DNA of 64,000 nucleotides from Campylobacter concisus (GCF_003048375.1 NZ_CP021642.1:248001-312000); one strand, 5' to 3'; shown: positions 16,891 to 25,873, counted from the stretch's first letter. The notes: generated by a model from the letters alone, not told the origin. Program-made: numbers and translations.

Positions 16891-17751
16891 ATGTTAAATC
16901 CGGCAGAAACCGCTCAAGCGGTCTCAAGTTCTATGGAGCACAAAGCTCATACGCCACTTGTAAGCATTATATTCCTTGCTATCATGGCTGGAGCTGCTAT
17001 TGCAATGGGTGATATTTTCTGGGCTCACTCAACAGTTGGTATGGCTGAAAAACAGTCTATCGGTCTTTCAAACTTCATCGGTGGTATCACATTTAGCTGC
17101 GGCCTCATGATGGTTGTATTTTATGGCGGTCACCTATTTACTAGCTCTATTTTAAGTGGTGTTAGTGCGTATGATGGCAAATTACCATTTGGCAAAACCA
17201 TAGGCTACTGGGTAATCGTTTGGATATTTAACTTCGTTGGCGGTGCATTGATCGCTTATATGTACTACTACTCTGGCTTGCCACTAAAGTATGACGGCTA
17301 CATCTTGCAACACTTCGTGCCAGCAGCTATTGGCAAGATCACAGCACCATTTCATGAGCTATTTCTTCGTGGTATCTTTTGTAACGTCTTTGTTTGTATG
17401 TCTATCTGGACTGCGACAAGCGAGAGCAACCTATCTGGTAAATTCTTTGCCATTATGTGGATGATCGGCGCATTCGTTGCTTGCTCAATGGAGCACTGCG
17501 TTGCAAATATGTTCATCATCACTGAAGCTATCATCTCTAAAGCCCACTATATAGCAGCAAGCGGTGGCGATATCAACGCTGCAGCAGCTTTACTTCACAC
17601 TACAGCTGATAAACTAGATGTCATCAACTGGACAAATTTCTTAAGCAAAAACTTGCTTCCAGTTACACTTGGTAACATCTGCGGTGGTCTTTTCTTTGTT
17701 GGTCTTGTTGGCTTCATGGCTAATAAATTTGATATGAAGAAAAAAGCTTAA
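16891..17751 (+). CDS. focA: formate/nitrite transporter FocA
   Basis: Inner-membrane pentameric channel of the FNT family moving formate (or nitrite) across the membrane. The 287-residue chain has about six helices; GGITFSCGLMMVVFYGGHLFTSSIL and ACSMEHCVANMF match the FNT pore segments, the second containing the conserved region near the central His. ATG at 16891 follows AAGGAG by six bases; the GTG one codon earlier would be too close. The position directly after hyf suggests formate supply or removal linked to that complex. Terminator at 17763. Confidence 0.94.
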   Translation: MLNPAETAQAVSSSMEHKAHTPLVSIIFLAIMAGAAIAMGDIFWAHSTVGMAEKQSIGLSNFIGGITFSCGLMMVVFYGGHLFTSSILSGVSAYDGKLPFGKTIGYWVIVWIFNFVGGALIAYMYYYSGLPLKYDGYILQHFVPAAIGKITAPFHELFLRGIFCNVFVCMSIWTATSESNLSGKFFAIMWMIGAFVACSMEHCVANMFIITEAIISKAHYIAASGGDINAAAALLHTTADKLDVINWTNFLSKNLLPVTLGNICGGLFFVGLVGFMANKFDMKKKA

Positions 17752-17762
17752 AAACTCCCTTT

Positions 17763-17789
17763 TAGTCTTTGCTTTTATGGCAAAGGCTA
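17763..17789 (+). terminator. terminator after focA
   Basis: TAGTCTTTGC (17763-17772) and GCAAAGGCTA (17780-17789) form a 10-bp stem with one G-U pair, followed by AATTTT. Confidence 0.6.
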
Positions 17790-17850
17790 AATTTTAAATT
17801 TCTCTTTTTTACCTTAAAAGTTTCAAAAAAATCTCTTATTTTTTATCTAA

Positions 17851-17916
17851 AAAATGTCACACTAATTTAAAATTTATCGTTTTAACTCTATTTTATTTGA
17901 AAAAATGTGACATTTT
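17851..17916. promoter_or_regulatory. widely spaced 11-bp inverted repeat
   Basis: AAAATGTCACA (17851-17861) and its exact complement TGTGACATTTT (17906-17916) are 44 bp apart. They lie between focA and a membrane-protein gene, 57 bp before its -10 (TATAAT at 17973-17978). They may be paired half-sites for a regulator or the base of an RNA stem. Confidence 0.4.
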
Positions 17917-17972
17917 AGAGTTTAAAATATCTTAGTTAATAAATTTAGAGCAATAATAAAGCTAAAATTTAA

Positions 17973-17978
17973 TATAAT
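17973..17978 (+). promoter_or_regulatory. candidate -10 element
   Basis: TATAAT lies 20 bp before the ATG of the downstream membrane-protein gene, after AT-rich sequence; an AAGGAG site follows at about 17987. Confidence 0.5.
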
Positions 17979-17998
17979 CCCACGAAAAAGGAGAGCTT

Positions 17999-18439
17999 AT
18001 GAAAATTTTCAATGCATTTTTTACTGGCATTATATTTGTTCTCGCTCCTATTTTTACGCTATTTGTTGGAATTTACAATAACTACTTTTCATTTTATGGC
18101 ATAAACGAGTATTTTAATGTGATTTTTGTGGATAATGTGCCTTTTTTGTGGCTTTTACCTGTGTTTTTTATATTTGGATATTGTTTCTTTTACGCGCCAT
18201 TTAGGAAAATTTTTAGAGCCTTTTATCTGCTTTTGCTCGTGCTTTGCGCACTCAGTTGGTATCCTGATTTTGGACGAAGCTTGGGCGAGGCTTATTTCAT
18301 GAGTAAGCCACTTGAGATGGATCTATCTTCAAATTTACAAAGTGATCAAAAAACAAGTGGCAAAGTCCTTTATGACGGACGAAGAGAAATTTATTTTCTA
18401 AGAAGTGACAATGATAAAGTCGTTAAAATTTCAAAGTAA
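17999..18439 (+). CDS. membrane protein of unknown function
   Basis: I do not recognise a family. The 146-residue product has about three hydrophobic helices (residues 5-25, 45-65, 68-90) rich in Phe, Tyr and Leu, then a polar C-terminal domain of about 50 residues. AAGGAG supports the ATG. It lies between focA and the DUF507 gene with its own promoter, so it may start the 18-22 kb transcription unit. Confidence 0.7.
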   Translation: MKIFNAFFTGIIFVLAPIFTLFVGIYNNYFSFYGINEYFNVIFVDNVPFLWLLPVFFIFGYCFFYAPFRKIFRAFYLLLLVLCALSWYPDFGRSLGEAYFMSKPLEMDLSSNLQSDQKTSGKVLYDGRREIYFLRSDNDKVVKISK

Positions 18440-18488
18440 AGTTTTACCTTTATTTAGTTACAATGGCATAAAAATTTAAAGGTTTAAA

Positions 18489-19040
18489 ATGCGTATAAAA
18501 CTTCCACACGTACCTTATGTCTCACATAAAATAGCAATAGATCTTTTAAACTGTGGTTTTGTAAAGCTAAATAAAGGTATCGAGCCCATCGTAGCAAAAG
18601 CAAGTGAAATTTTAACTACTGATGTTCAAAAAGAAAGAGCGCTAGATGAGCGAGTAAATGAGCTTTTAGAGAAAAACGAGGACGAGATGCAAACTATGCA
18701 AATCGACCGCAAAAATATGTTTTGGCTCGTTAAAAAGAAACTTGCTGGCGAATTTGACGTCATTTTAACTCATGAAGATAGATTTAGCAATGTCGCTCAC
18801 AAGATACTTGAAGCTATCTGGAAGAGCGATTTGGTCGAGTATAACGTATCAGAAAACCGCGTGAAAAATGTCATTTATAGCTCGATAGATGAGTATCTAA
18901 AAAGCTATGAGAAGATAGAAGATAGCGTCTATGAGATGATGCAAAACTACAAACGCAAACTTATCCCTGGAACTGATGAATACGACCTGATTTTCGAGCG
19001 TTTGTATCAAGATGAGCTTAAAAAAAGAGGAATGCTTTAA
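18489..19040 (+). CDS. DUF507 family protein
   Basis: A soluble, charged, mostly helical protein of 183 aa. Its N-terminal MRIKLPHVPYVSHKIAIDL and the repeated helical acidic-basic pattern match the DUF507 family found in Campylobacterota and Aquificales, whose function is unknown. Its stop overlaps the carA start by one base (TAATG), so the two are co-translated. From memory the same neighbour precedes carA in C. jejuni. Confidence 0.85.
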   Translation: MRIKLPHVPYVSHKIAIDLLNCGFVKLNKGIEPIVAKASEILTTDVQKERALDERVNELLEKNEDEMQTMQIDRKNMFWLVKKKLAGEFDVILTHEDRFSNVAHKILEAIWKSDLVEYNVSENRVKNVIYSSIDEYLKSYEKIEDSVYEMMQNYKRKLIPGTDEYDLIFERLYQDELKKRGML

Positions 19041-20158
19041 TGAAAGCTTATATTTACATTGAAAACGGCGTTTTTTTAGAGGCAAAAGCCTTTGGTGCTC
19101 ACGGCGAGTGCGCAGGCGAGCTCGTTTTTAATACCTCTATGACTGGCTATGAAGAGATCATGAGCGATCCAAGCTATGCTGGTCAGTTTATCGTCTTTAC
19201 TATGCCAGAGATCGGCATCGTTGGCATAAATGAAGATGATATGGAGAGCCTTAGAATTCACGCAAGTGGCGTCATAATGAGAAGCTACAACGAAACCCCG
19301 TCAAACTACCGCTCGCAAAAATCTTTGGGTAAATTTTTCGAAGAGCAGGGCAAATTTGGCGTTTACGACGTTGATACTAGATATTTAACAAAGATGCTAC
19401 GTGATGAAGGCGCTTTAATGGCCTATATCTCAACGCAGATAAGTGACAAAGACGAGCTAAAACGCAGGCTTGAAAGCAGCGGACGCATAGAAAACATAAA
19501 CTACGTAAAAACAGTCAGCGCTATGGATGAATATGAGCACAAAAAAGGCGCTTGGGATAGAAATTTAAAGTCATATAAGCCGCTAAATAGTATCGGCAAA
19601 AAGATAGCTGTTTTTGACTTTGGCGTAAAGAGAAATATCCTAAATGAGCTATGCGAAACTGGCCTTGAGGTCATCGTCGTACCACACGATACGAAGGCTG
19701 AGGTTTTGATAGATAAATTTAAAAATGGCGAGATAAACGGGGTATTTTTATCAAATGGTCCAGGCGAGCCAAAGAATTTAAAGGCTGAAATCGCTGAGAT
19801 CAAAAAGATGATAGAGGCTAGGATCCCTATATTTGGCATCTGCCTTGGACATCAGCTGCTTTCAAATGCCTTTGGATACGAGACATATAAACTTAAATTT
19901 GGTCAGCATGGAGCAAACCATCCAGTCTTAAATTTAGAGACAAAAGCTATCGAGATAACAACGCAAAATCACAACTACAACGTACCAGAGAGCATCGCTG
20001 AAGTAGCGGTTGTGACACATAGAAATTTGTTTGACAACACGATCGAGGGTGTAAGATACAAGGACTATCCGATCTTCTCGGTGCAACATCACCCAGAAGC
20101 AAGCAGCGGCCCTAACGAGAGCAAATATATATTTAAGCAGTTTTTAGAAATTTTATAA
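19040..20158 (+). CDS. carA: carbamoyl-phosphate synthase small subunit
   Basis: Glutaminase subunit that supplies ammonia to CarB for carbamoyl phosphate, a precursor of arginine and pyrimidines. The N-terminal CPSase small domain contains GECAGELVFNTSMTGYEEIMSDPSY; the C-terminal class I glutamine amidotransferase has the nucleophile in FGICLGHQLLS and the His-Glu pair in VQHHPEAS. 372 aa is full length. carB is not adjacent; a separate carB 3' fragment is found at 37.4-37.7 kb. Confidence 0.97.
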   Translation: MKAYIYIENGVFLEAKAFGAHGECAGELVFNTSMTGYEEIMSDPSYAGQFIVFTMPEIGIVGINEDDMESLRIHASGVIMRSYNETPSNYRSQKSLGKFFEEQGKFGVYDVDTRYLTKMLRDEGALMAYISTQISDKDELKRRLESSGRIENINYVKTVSAMDEYEHKKGAWDRNLKSYKPLNSIGKKIAVFDFGVKRNILNELCETGLEVIVVPHDTKAEVLIDKFKNGEINGVFLSNGPGEPKNLKAEIAEIKKMIEARIPIFGICLGHQLLSNAFGYETYKLKFGQHGANHPVLNLETKAIEITTQNHNYNVPESIAEVAVVTHRNLFDNTIEGVRYKDYPIFSVQHHPEASSGPNESKYIFKQFLEIL

Positions 20159-20159
20159 T

Positions 20160-20825
20160 ATGCAAAACATAAGCCTTTACATGATTATCTCAGTTGCGCT
20201 TTTGAGCAGCTTTAGTCATTGCATTGGCATGTGTAGCGGGTTTTTGAGCCTGCAAGCTCTATTTTTTAAAGGTAAAAGCAAGAGTGAAATTTTAATGCTA
20301 AGCGCGCTTTATAACCTAGCTAGAATTTTTGCTTATGTGGCTTTGGGAGCTTTGTTTGGTGCTTTTGGAGCAGCCATTAGTTTTGGTGTGCAAGCAAGAG
20401 GCGTGATATTTTTCATAGTTGGCCTAGTGATCGCATTTATTGGCATCGCACTGCTTTTTAGGGGCGAGCTTTTAAAATTTGTAGAGAGCGAAAAAGCACT
20501 TAAATTTATAGTAAAAATGGCAAAAACAAGCGTGCAAAAGAGAAATTTGGCAAATTTCTTGCTACTTGGCTTTTTAAATGGGCTTTTGCCTTGCGGCGTG
20601 GTCTATTATTTCTTAGCGCTTGGAGTTTTAAGCGCAAATATGGCTGACGCATCCCTGATAATGCTTATCTTCGGGCTTTGCACCTTACCAGCGATGTTGC
20701 TAGCTAGCTTTGTTTTTGGCTTACTAAGAGAGAAATTTAAAGAGATCATGTTTAAGCTCTCAGCTTGCATAATGATCTTAAACGGACTTTATCTATCATT
20801 TTTAGGATATAGAGCAAATGCCTAG
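20160..20825 (+). CDS. TauE/SafE-like (UreH domain) membrane protein
   Basis: Six-helix inner-membrane protein of 221 aa in the sulfite exporter TauE/SafE or UreH-domain group (related to DsbD transmembrane domains). SHCIGMCSG at about residues 19-27, and GLLPCGVVYY in the second half, are the two Cys-containing motifs of the family; such proteins near cbb3 oxidase genes are often suspected of a metal-handling or maturation role. It starts one base after carA and overlaps the next kinase gene by 8 bp. Confidence 0.8.
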   Translation: MQNISLYMIISVALLSSFSHCIGMCSGFLSLQALFFKGKSKSEILMLSALYNLARIFAYVALGALFGAFGAAISFGVQARGVIFFIVGLVIAFIGIALLFRGELLKFVESEKALKFIVKMAKTSVQKRNLANFLLLGFLNGLLPCGVVYYFLALGVLSANMADASLIMLIFGLCTLPAMLLASFVFGLLREKFKEIMFKLSACIMILNGLYLSFLGYRANA

Positions 20826-21558
20826 TTTAAATTTGGATGAAAATTTTCTATCAAGTAGCGATGGCATGAGGATTGCTAAGCTTGCGATGATGGGCGAGAT
20901 GATGGCAAATATAACTCATCAGTGGAAGCAGCCGCTAAATGAGCTAAGCTTAGTTTTATATAAGATGAAAAAGCTAGCACGCAGCGAAGATGACGAATTT
21001 ATCGGCTCTTATGAGAGGGCTATGCAGATCATAAAGTATATGTCAGAAACTACTGATGAGTTTAGCTCGTTTTTAAATCCAAACACTCTTTCTCAAGAAT
21101 TTAGCCTAGCAGACGCAGCTAGAGCATCGATACAGATCGTAAAAGGCGTGATGAAAAAAGAGGGCATTCATATAGAGCTTGAGGTGCTAGAGGACTCAAA
21201 AATTTATGGTCATAAAAACAGGCTCATGCAAGTCATCATAAATTTACTAAATAACGCAAAAGACGCACTAAATTTACAAAAGATAGAAGATAAAAATATA
21301 AAAATAAAGATTGATAGCGATGAAAAATTTGCTTACCTAAGCGTAGAAGATAACGGTGGTGGCATAGATAAAAATGTGATAGATGAGATATTTAAGCCAT
21401 ATTTTACTACCAAAGAAGATGCCAAAGGCACTGGCTTAGGACTTTATATGTCAAAGCAAATAATCGATCAATTTAATGCAGAAATAACAGCGGGCAACAG
21501 CGATAATGGAGCCTGTTTTTTAATAAAGTTACCACACAAAGGAGAGATAGATGAATAA
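20818..21558 (+). CDS. sensor histidine kinase without sensory domain
   Basis: Cytoplasmic histidine kinase of 246 aa. The phosphorylated His is H34 in MANITHQWKQPLNEL; the catalytic domain shows N-box NLLNNAKDAL, the DNGGGI box and the GTGLGLYMSK G2 box. It has no membrane segment and only about 20 residues before the H-box, so the signal must come from a partner or from the cell interior. Coupled to the next gene by an 8-bp overlap. Same pair sits upstream of ccoNOQP in C. jejuni (from memory). Confidence 0.9.
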   Translation: MPSLNLDENFLSSSDGMRIAKLAMMGEMMANITHQWKQPLNELSLVLYKMKKLARSEDDEFIGSYERAMQIIKYMSETTDEFSSFLNPNTLSQEFSLADAARASIQIVKGVMKKEGIHIELEVLEDSKIYGHKNRLMQVIINLLNNAKDALNLQKIEDKNIKIKIDSDEKFAYLSVEDNGGGIDKNVIDEIFKPYFTTKEDAKGTGLGLYMSKQIIDQFNAEITAGNSDNGACFLIKLPHKGEIDE

Positions 21559-22234
21559 AATTTTAAAGAACCTAACGGTTTTGCTTGTCGAAGACGATAG
21601 CGACAGCAAAAAGATCATGCACGATGTGCTAAGTGACAATTTTGAAAAAGTTTTTACTGCTCAAAATGGTGATGAAGGTTTGAAAAAATTTAAAAAATAC
21701 AACCCGAATATGGTAATTACAGATGTATTTATGCCAATTAGTGATGGACTTGATATGACAAGATATATCAAAGAAATTTCTAAAGACACACCTGTCATCG
21801 TCCTAAGTGCGCATAGCGAAAAAGAGACTTTATTAAAGGCTATCGATGTTGGCGTTGATAAGTATCTTATAAAACCTATCATGGCAGATGATCTTTTAAA
21901 AACGATAGAAAATGTCGCAAAAAGCAAGATAGAAACTGCAAACATCATCCAAGTTGCAAACGGATATAGCTTTAACAAAATTAAGCGCGTACTTATCAGA
22001 GACGGTGTTGAAATTTCACTTACTAAAAAAGAGCTCGCATTTATCTCACTTTTGATAAAAAGACTTGGTACGCTCGTGCTTCATGATGAGATCAAAAGCG
22101 TCGTTTGGGTTGGCGAGAGCGTTACAGAAGCAGCTATTAGAACCTTTGTTAAGCGCGTTAGAGATAAAGTTGGCAACAATTTTATAAAAAATGTCCCAGG
22201 ACTTGGTTACAAAATAGATAGAAGACTTTCTTAG
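21551..22234 (+). CDS. OmpR-family response regulator
   Basis: Partner of the upstream kinase. The receiver domain (residues 8-120) has the acidic pair in LLVEDDSDS, the phosphoacceptor D58 (VITDVFMP) and the conserved Lys in DKYLIKPI. The C-terminal winged helix (about 135-225) ends with FVKRVRDKVGNNFIKNVPGLGYKI, a standard OmpR-type DNA-binding domain. 227 aa. Candidate targets include ccoNOQP just downstream, although no direct-repeat operator was identified. Confidence 0.92.
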   Translation: MNKILKNLTVLLVEDDSDSKKIMHDVLSDNFEKVFTAQNGDEGLKKFKKYNPNMVITDVFMPISDGLDMTRYIKEISKDTPVIVLSAHSEKETLLKAIDVGVDKYLIKPIMADDLLKTIENVAKSKIETANIIQVANGYSFNKIKRVLIRDGVEISLTKKELAFISLLIKRLGTLVLHDEIKSVVWVGESVTEAAIRTFVKRVRDKVGNNFIKNVPGLGYKIDRRLS

Positions 22235-22326
22235 TTAATGAGAATTTATGTTAATTAAGTTTTTTTATAGTCCTTATACTCTAAAATAACGAATCATTAA
22301 TATAAATTTAACTAGGAGGATATTTT

Positions 22327-23817
22327 ATGCGACCATCTCAGCTACTGCACTATGATTATAGTGTAGCAAAGCTATTCATGTTTGCCACGATACTCTTTGG
22401 TATCATAGGTATGGTTGTTGGCGTAGTTATAGCTTTTCAAATGGCCTGTCCAGAGCTTAACTACATAGCTGGCGAATATTCGGCGTTTGGGAGGTTGCGT
22501 CCTCTTCATACTAATGGCATCATTTTTGGCTTCATGCTCTCAGGCATCTTTGCCACTTGGTACTACATCGGACAGCGTGTTTTAAAGGTCTCGATGAGCG
22601 AGTCGCCATTTTTGATGTTTATCGGCAAGCTTCACTTTTGGCTATATATGCTTGTTATGATTTTGGCTGTTGTTACGCTTTTTATGGGCGAGAGCACAGC
22701 TAAGGAGTACGCTGAGCTTGAGTGGCCACTAGATATCGCAGTGGTTGTTGTTTGGGTACTTTGGGGCGTTAGTATATTTGGCCTCATCGGTATCCGCCGC
22801 GAAAAGACACTTTACATCTCAGTTTGGTACTACATCGCTACATTTCTTGGCGTTGCGATGCTATATCTATTTAACAACATGGAAGTTCCAACAAGACTTG
22901 TTAGCGGATATGGCTCATGGCTGCACTCTGTATCTATGTACGCTGGTTCAAACGATGCTTTGGTTCAGTGGTGGTACGGCCACAACGCGGTTGCATTCGT
23001 TTTTACAGTGGCGATCATCGCTCAAATTTATTATTTCTTACCAAAAGAGAGCGGTCAGCCGATATTTTCATATAAACTATCGCTATTTTCATTTTGGGGT
23101 CTGATGTTCATCTACCTTTGGGCTGGCGGACACCACCTCATATACTCTGCTACGCCTGATTGGATGCAGACTATGGGTTCGGTCTTTTCTATCGTTTTAA
23201 TCCTGCCTTCATGGGGTTCAGCGATAAACATCCTTCTTACGATGAAGGGCGAGTGGGCGCAGCTTAGAGAGAGTCCGCTTATTAAATTTATGGTTCTAGC
23301 TTCGACATTTTATATGTTCTCGACACTTGAAGGCCCGATACTTTCTATAAAGTCTGTAAATGCCCTAGCGCACTTTACTGACTGGGTACCAGGACACGTT
23401 CACGACGGCGCTCTTGGATGGGTTGGCTTTATGATCATGGCAGCACTTTATCACATGACACCGCGCGTGTTTAAGCGTGAAATTTACTCAAAGTCGCTAA
23501 TGGAAGCTCAGTTTTGGATACAAACAACAGGTATCGTTTTATACTTTGCATCTATGTGGATCGCTGGTATCACACAAGGTATGATGTGGAGAGCGACTGA
23601 TAGCTATGGAAATTTACTCTACTCGTTTATAGATACGGTAGTTGTGCTTATCCCATACTACTATATAAGGGCTATTGGCGGACTTCTTTATCTAGTTGGC
23701 TTCTTGATGTTTGCTTATAATATCTACAAATCAACTTCTGCTAAAGCTATCTTAGCAGAGCCAAAAAGCGCTTCGCCAATGGGCGGCGGGGCAAAAGCTA
23801 GCGCGGAGGTGATGTGA
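22327..23817 (+). CDS. ccoN: cbb3-type cytochrome c oxidase subunit I
   Basis: Catalytic heme-copper subunit of the high-affinity oxidase used for microaerobic respiration. 496 aa with about twelve helices. The active-site region WYGHNAVAFVFT supplies the CuB His with its C-family neighbours, AGGHHLIYSATPDW supplies the HH pair, and VPGHVHDGALGWVGF the heme histidines. It follows a strong AGGAGG site (about 22315-22320), and TATACT near 22277 is a possible -10. First of an ordered ccoNOQP operon. Confidence 0.97.
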   Translation: MRPSQLLHYDYSVAKLFMFATILFGIIGMVVGVVIAFQMACPELNYIAGEYSAFGRLRPLHTNGIIFGFMLSGIFATWYYIGQRVLKVSMSESPFLMFIGKLHFWLYMLVMILAVVTLFMGESTAKEYAELEWPLDIAVVVVWVLWGVSIFGLIGIRREKTLYISVWYYIATFLGVAMLYLFNNMEVPTRLVSGYGSWLHSVSMYAGSNDALVQWWYGHNAVAFVFTVAIIAQIYYFLPKESGQPIFSYKLSLFSFWGLMFIYLWAGGHHLIYSATPDWMQTMGSVFSIVLILPSWGSAINILLTMKGEWAQLRESPLIKFMVLASTFYMFSTLEGPILSIKSVNALAHFTDWVPGHVHDGALGWVGFMIMAALYHMTPRVFKREIYSKSLMEAQFWIQTTGIVLYFASMWIAGITQGMMWRATDSYGNLLYSFIDTVVVLIPYYYIRAIGGLLYLVGFLMFAYNIYKSTSAKAILAEPKSASPMGGGAKASAEVM

Positions 23818-24482
23818 TGTTTGCTTGGTTAGAAAAAAATCCATTCTTTTTTGCAGTTTGCGTCTTTATAGTCATCGCTTACGCTGGTATAGTTGAAATT
23901 TTGCCAGACTTTGCAAACAGAGCTAGGCCGCTTGAGGGCACAAAGCCTTACACCGTTTTAGAGCTAGCTGGCAAAAACATCTATATGCAAAATGGCTGCA
24001 ACACTTGCCACTCACAAATGATCCGTCCGTTTAAGGCCGAGACTGATAGATACGGCATGTATTCACTAAGTGGCGAATTTGCTTATGATCGTCCGCACCT
24101 TTGGGGCTCAAAAAGAACGGGACCTGATCTTATGCGTGTGGGCAACTATAGAACGACTGACTGGCATGAAAATCACATGCTAAATCCAGCCTCAGTAGTG
24201 CCAGGCTCGATCATGCCAGCATATCCATTTTTATTTAAGAAAAATGCTGACATAGAGACTGCTTACGCTGAAGCGCTAACGGTTAAAAAGGTCTTTAACA
24301 CGCCTTATGATGAAAAAGATATGCCAGCTCTTGGCACGCTAGAGCAGACAAATGCTAATGTCAAGGCTGAGGCTGCAGCTATCGTTGAAAATATGAAAGA
24401 TGAGCAGGTAAAAAGTGCTTTTGCAAAAGGTGAAATTCGCCAGATCGTAGCACTGATTGCTTATCTAAATAGCCTAAAGTAG
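23817..24482 (+). CDS. ccoO: cbb3 oxidase monoheme cytochrome c subunit
   Basis: Membrane-anchored cytochrome c that feeds electrons to CcoN. One N-terminal helix (residues 9-28), then a single heme site CNTCHSQ at about 61-65, with the IRPFKAETDRYG block and the methionine in SIMPAYPF as expected for CcoO. ATG at 23817 overlaps the ccoN stop (TGATG) and has GGAGG upstream; the alternative GTG at 23814 is closer to that site. 221 aa. Confidence 0.96.
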   Translation: MFAWLEKNPFFFAVCVFIVIAYAGIVEILPDFANRARPLEGTKPYTVLELAGKNIYMQNGCNTCHSQMIRPFKAETDRYGMYSLSGEFAYDRPHLWGSKRTGPDLMRVGNYRTTDWHENHMLNPASVVPGSIMPAYPFLFKKNADIETAYAEALTVKKVFNTPYDEKDMPALGTLEQTNANVKAEAAAIVENMKDEQVKSAFAKGEIRQIVALIAYLNSLK

Positions 24483-24491
24483 GAGCGAGAG

Positions 24492-24704
24492 ATGGAGAAC
24501 ATTAGAGAGTTTCAAGCTTATGGCTATTTTTTCTTGACAGCATTTTTGGCGATCACTTTGTATGCTTATTTTTTTCATCTTTATAAGAGCGAAAAAACTG
24601 GCAGAAGAAACTACGAAAAGTACTCAAAACTAGCGCTTAACGATGAGATCGGTGGCGAAATTTTAGAGCGTAAGGCTACAAAGGAGAGCGTATGCAATGG
24701 CTAA
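24492..24704 (+). CDS. ccoQ: cbb3 oxidase small subunit CcoQ
   Basis: A 70-residue membrane protein with one helix (about residues 10-28) and a basic cytoplasmic tail, in the standard ccoQ position. CcoQ helps stabilise the oxidase complex in other species. It overlaps ccoP by 13 bp. Confidence 0.88.
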   Translation: MENIREFQAYGYFFLTAFLAITLYAYFFHLYKSEKTGRRNYEKYSKLALNDEIGGEILERKATKESVCNG

Positions 24705-25555
24705 ATTTAGAAGATAATGTAAATTTACTAGCTCTTATAGGAGCGGCTCTAATCATCGTGCTTACCATCGTTGTAGCTGGTAGGTACGTGGGGCAGATGA
24801 AGGTTAAAAAAGATGAGAGCGTTGAGCTTAGCGAGCACAACTGGGACGGCATAGGAGAATACAAAAACCCTGTCCCACTTGGCTGGGCGGTCGTCTTTTT
24901 ACTAGCGCTAGTTTGGGCGATCTGGTACTATTTGCTGGGCTACCCACTAAATTCTTACTCACAAATCGGCGAGTATAACAAAGAGGTTAAAGAGGCAAAC
25001 GCCAAATTTGAAAAAGAGTATGCAAACCCAAGCAAAGAGACGCTTCACGCTATGGGCGAGAGCATATATCTTGTGCAGTGCTCGGCATGTCACGGCATCA
25101 CAGGCGATGGCATAGGCGGCAAGGCTGCAAATTTACAAATTTGGGGCAGCGAAAAAGGTATAGTCGAGACTATACTAAATGGCTCAAAAGGGCTTGATTA
25201 CCCTATGGGTGAGATGCCAGCAGGCTTAGCTGACGCTGATGGCGCTAAGGCGATCGCAGCATACGTGGCTAAAGAGATAAGCGCGATAAAAAGCACTAAA
25301 AATGAAAATTTAGTAGCCACTGGCAAAGAGCTTTACGCTGCATGTGCGGCGTGTCACGGCGAAGATGGCAAGGGCATGGATGGTATGTCGGTTGATCTTA
25401 GCAAATATGGCTCGGCTAGCTTTGTGGCTGATGTGCTAAATCGTGGCAAAAAAGGAGCGATCGGCACTATGCCTAAATTTAATGATGGCAGGCTAAACGA
25501 GATCCAGCAAAGCGCAGTTGGCGAGTACGTCATATCGCTATCAAAGGGCGAATAA
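24692..25555 (+). CDS. ccoP: cbb3 oxidase diheme cytochrome c subunit
   Basis: Diheme subunit that accepts electrons from soluble cytochrome c. Two helices (about 10-30 and 63-83), the second within the conserved NPVPLGWAVVFL region, then two CXXCH sites, CSACH at 130-134 and CAACH about 90 residues later, each with a downstream Met ligand (GEMPAG, GTMPKF). 287 aa. An AAGGAG site fixes the ATG at 24692. Confidence 0.96.
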   Translation: MQWLNLEDNVNLLALIGAALIIVLTIVVAGRYVGQMKVKKDESVELSEHNWDGIGEYKNPVPLGWAVVFLLALVWAIWYYLLGYPLNSYSQIGEYNKEVKEANAKFEKEYANPSKETLHAMGESIYLVQCSACHGITGDGIGGKAANLQIWGSEKGIVETILNGSKGLDYPMGEMPAGLADADGAKAIAAYVAKEISAIKSTKNENLVATGKELYAACAACHGEDGKGMDGMSVDLSKYGSASFVADVLNRGKKGAIGTMPKFNDGRLNEIQQSAVGEYVISLSKGE

Positions 25556-25767
25556 TGGAAAATAACAATAGAAATGTCTTTGCCTTAAACGGCATTAGCG
25601 GATTTTTAATAGCGGTGGTGCTTTTGCTCTCTATCCTAGCGGTGCTTACATACGTTGGCATCGGCTTGCAAAAAGAGGTCGCAACCAAACCTTACTCACT
25701 AAAAGATGCAGCTAGCATCGAGATGAAGAGCGTAGATAACGCTAAACACGTCATTGTAAAGGAGTAG
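25555..25767 (+). CDS. DUF4006 family protein
   Basis: A 70-residue protein with a short polar N-terminus, one hydrophobic helix (about residues 14-35) and a polar tail, matching DUF4006, found mainly after cbb3 oxidase operons in Campylobacterota. Its ATG overlaps the ccoP stop. A role in assembly or stability of the oxidase is plausible but unproven. Confidence 0.82.
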   Translation: MENNNRNVFALNGISGFLIAVVLLLSILAVLTYVGIGLQKEVATKPYSLKDAASIEMKSVDNAKHVIVKE

Positions 25768-25769
25768 CG

Positions 25770-25871
25770 ATGCTAGGCATAATAGAAAAAGCCATTATCC
25801 TGCTAATAGTCGTCGCAGGCGCCATTTGTGCCTGGTCAGTACTTACGCCAAATCACCTATTTGTAGGCTGA
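25770..25871 (+). CDS. 33-aa small membrane protein after DUF4006
   Basis: A short ORF of 33 codons starts with ATG 2 bp after the DUF4006 stop, with GGAG five bases before it. The product has one long hydrophobic segment (about residues 9-25) flanked by GIIEK and TPNHLFVG, typical of a single-span mini-subunit. It ends 2 bp before the next gene. Tight packing on both sides supports a real gene, probably an oxidase accessory like its neighbours. Confidence 0.7.
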   Translation: MLGIIEKAIILLIVVAGAICAWSVLTPNHLFVG

Positions 25872-25873
25872 GC

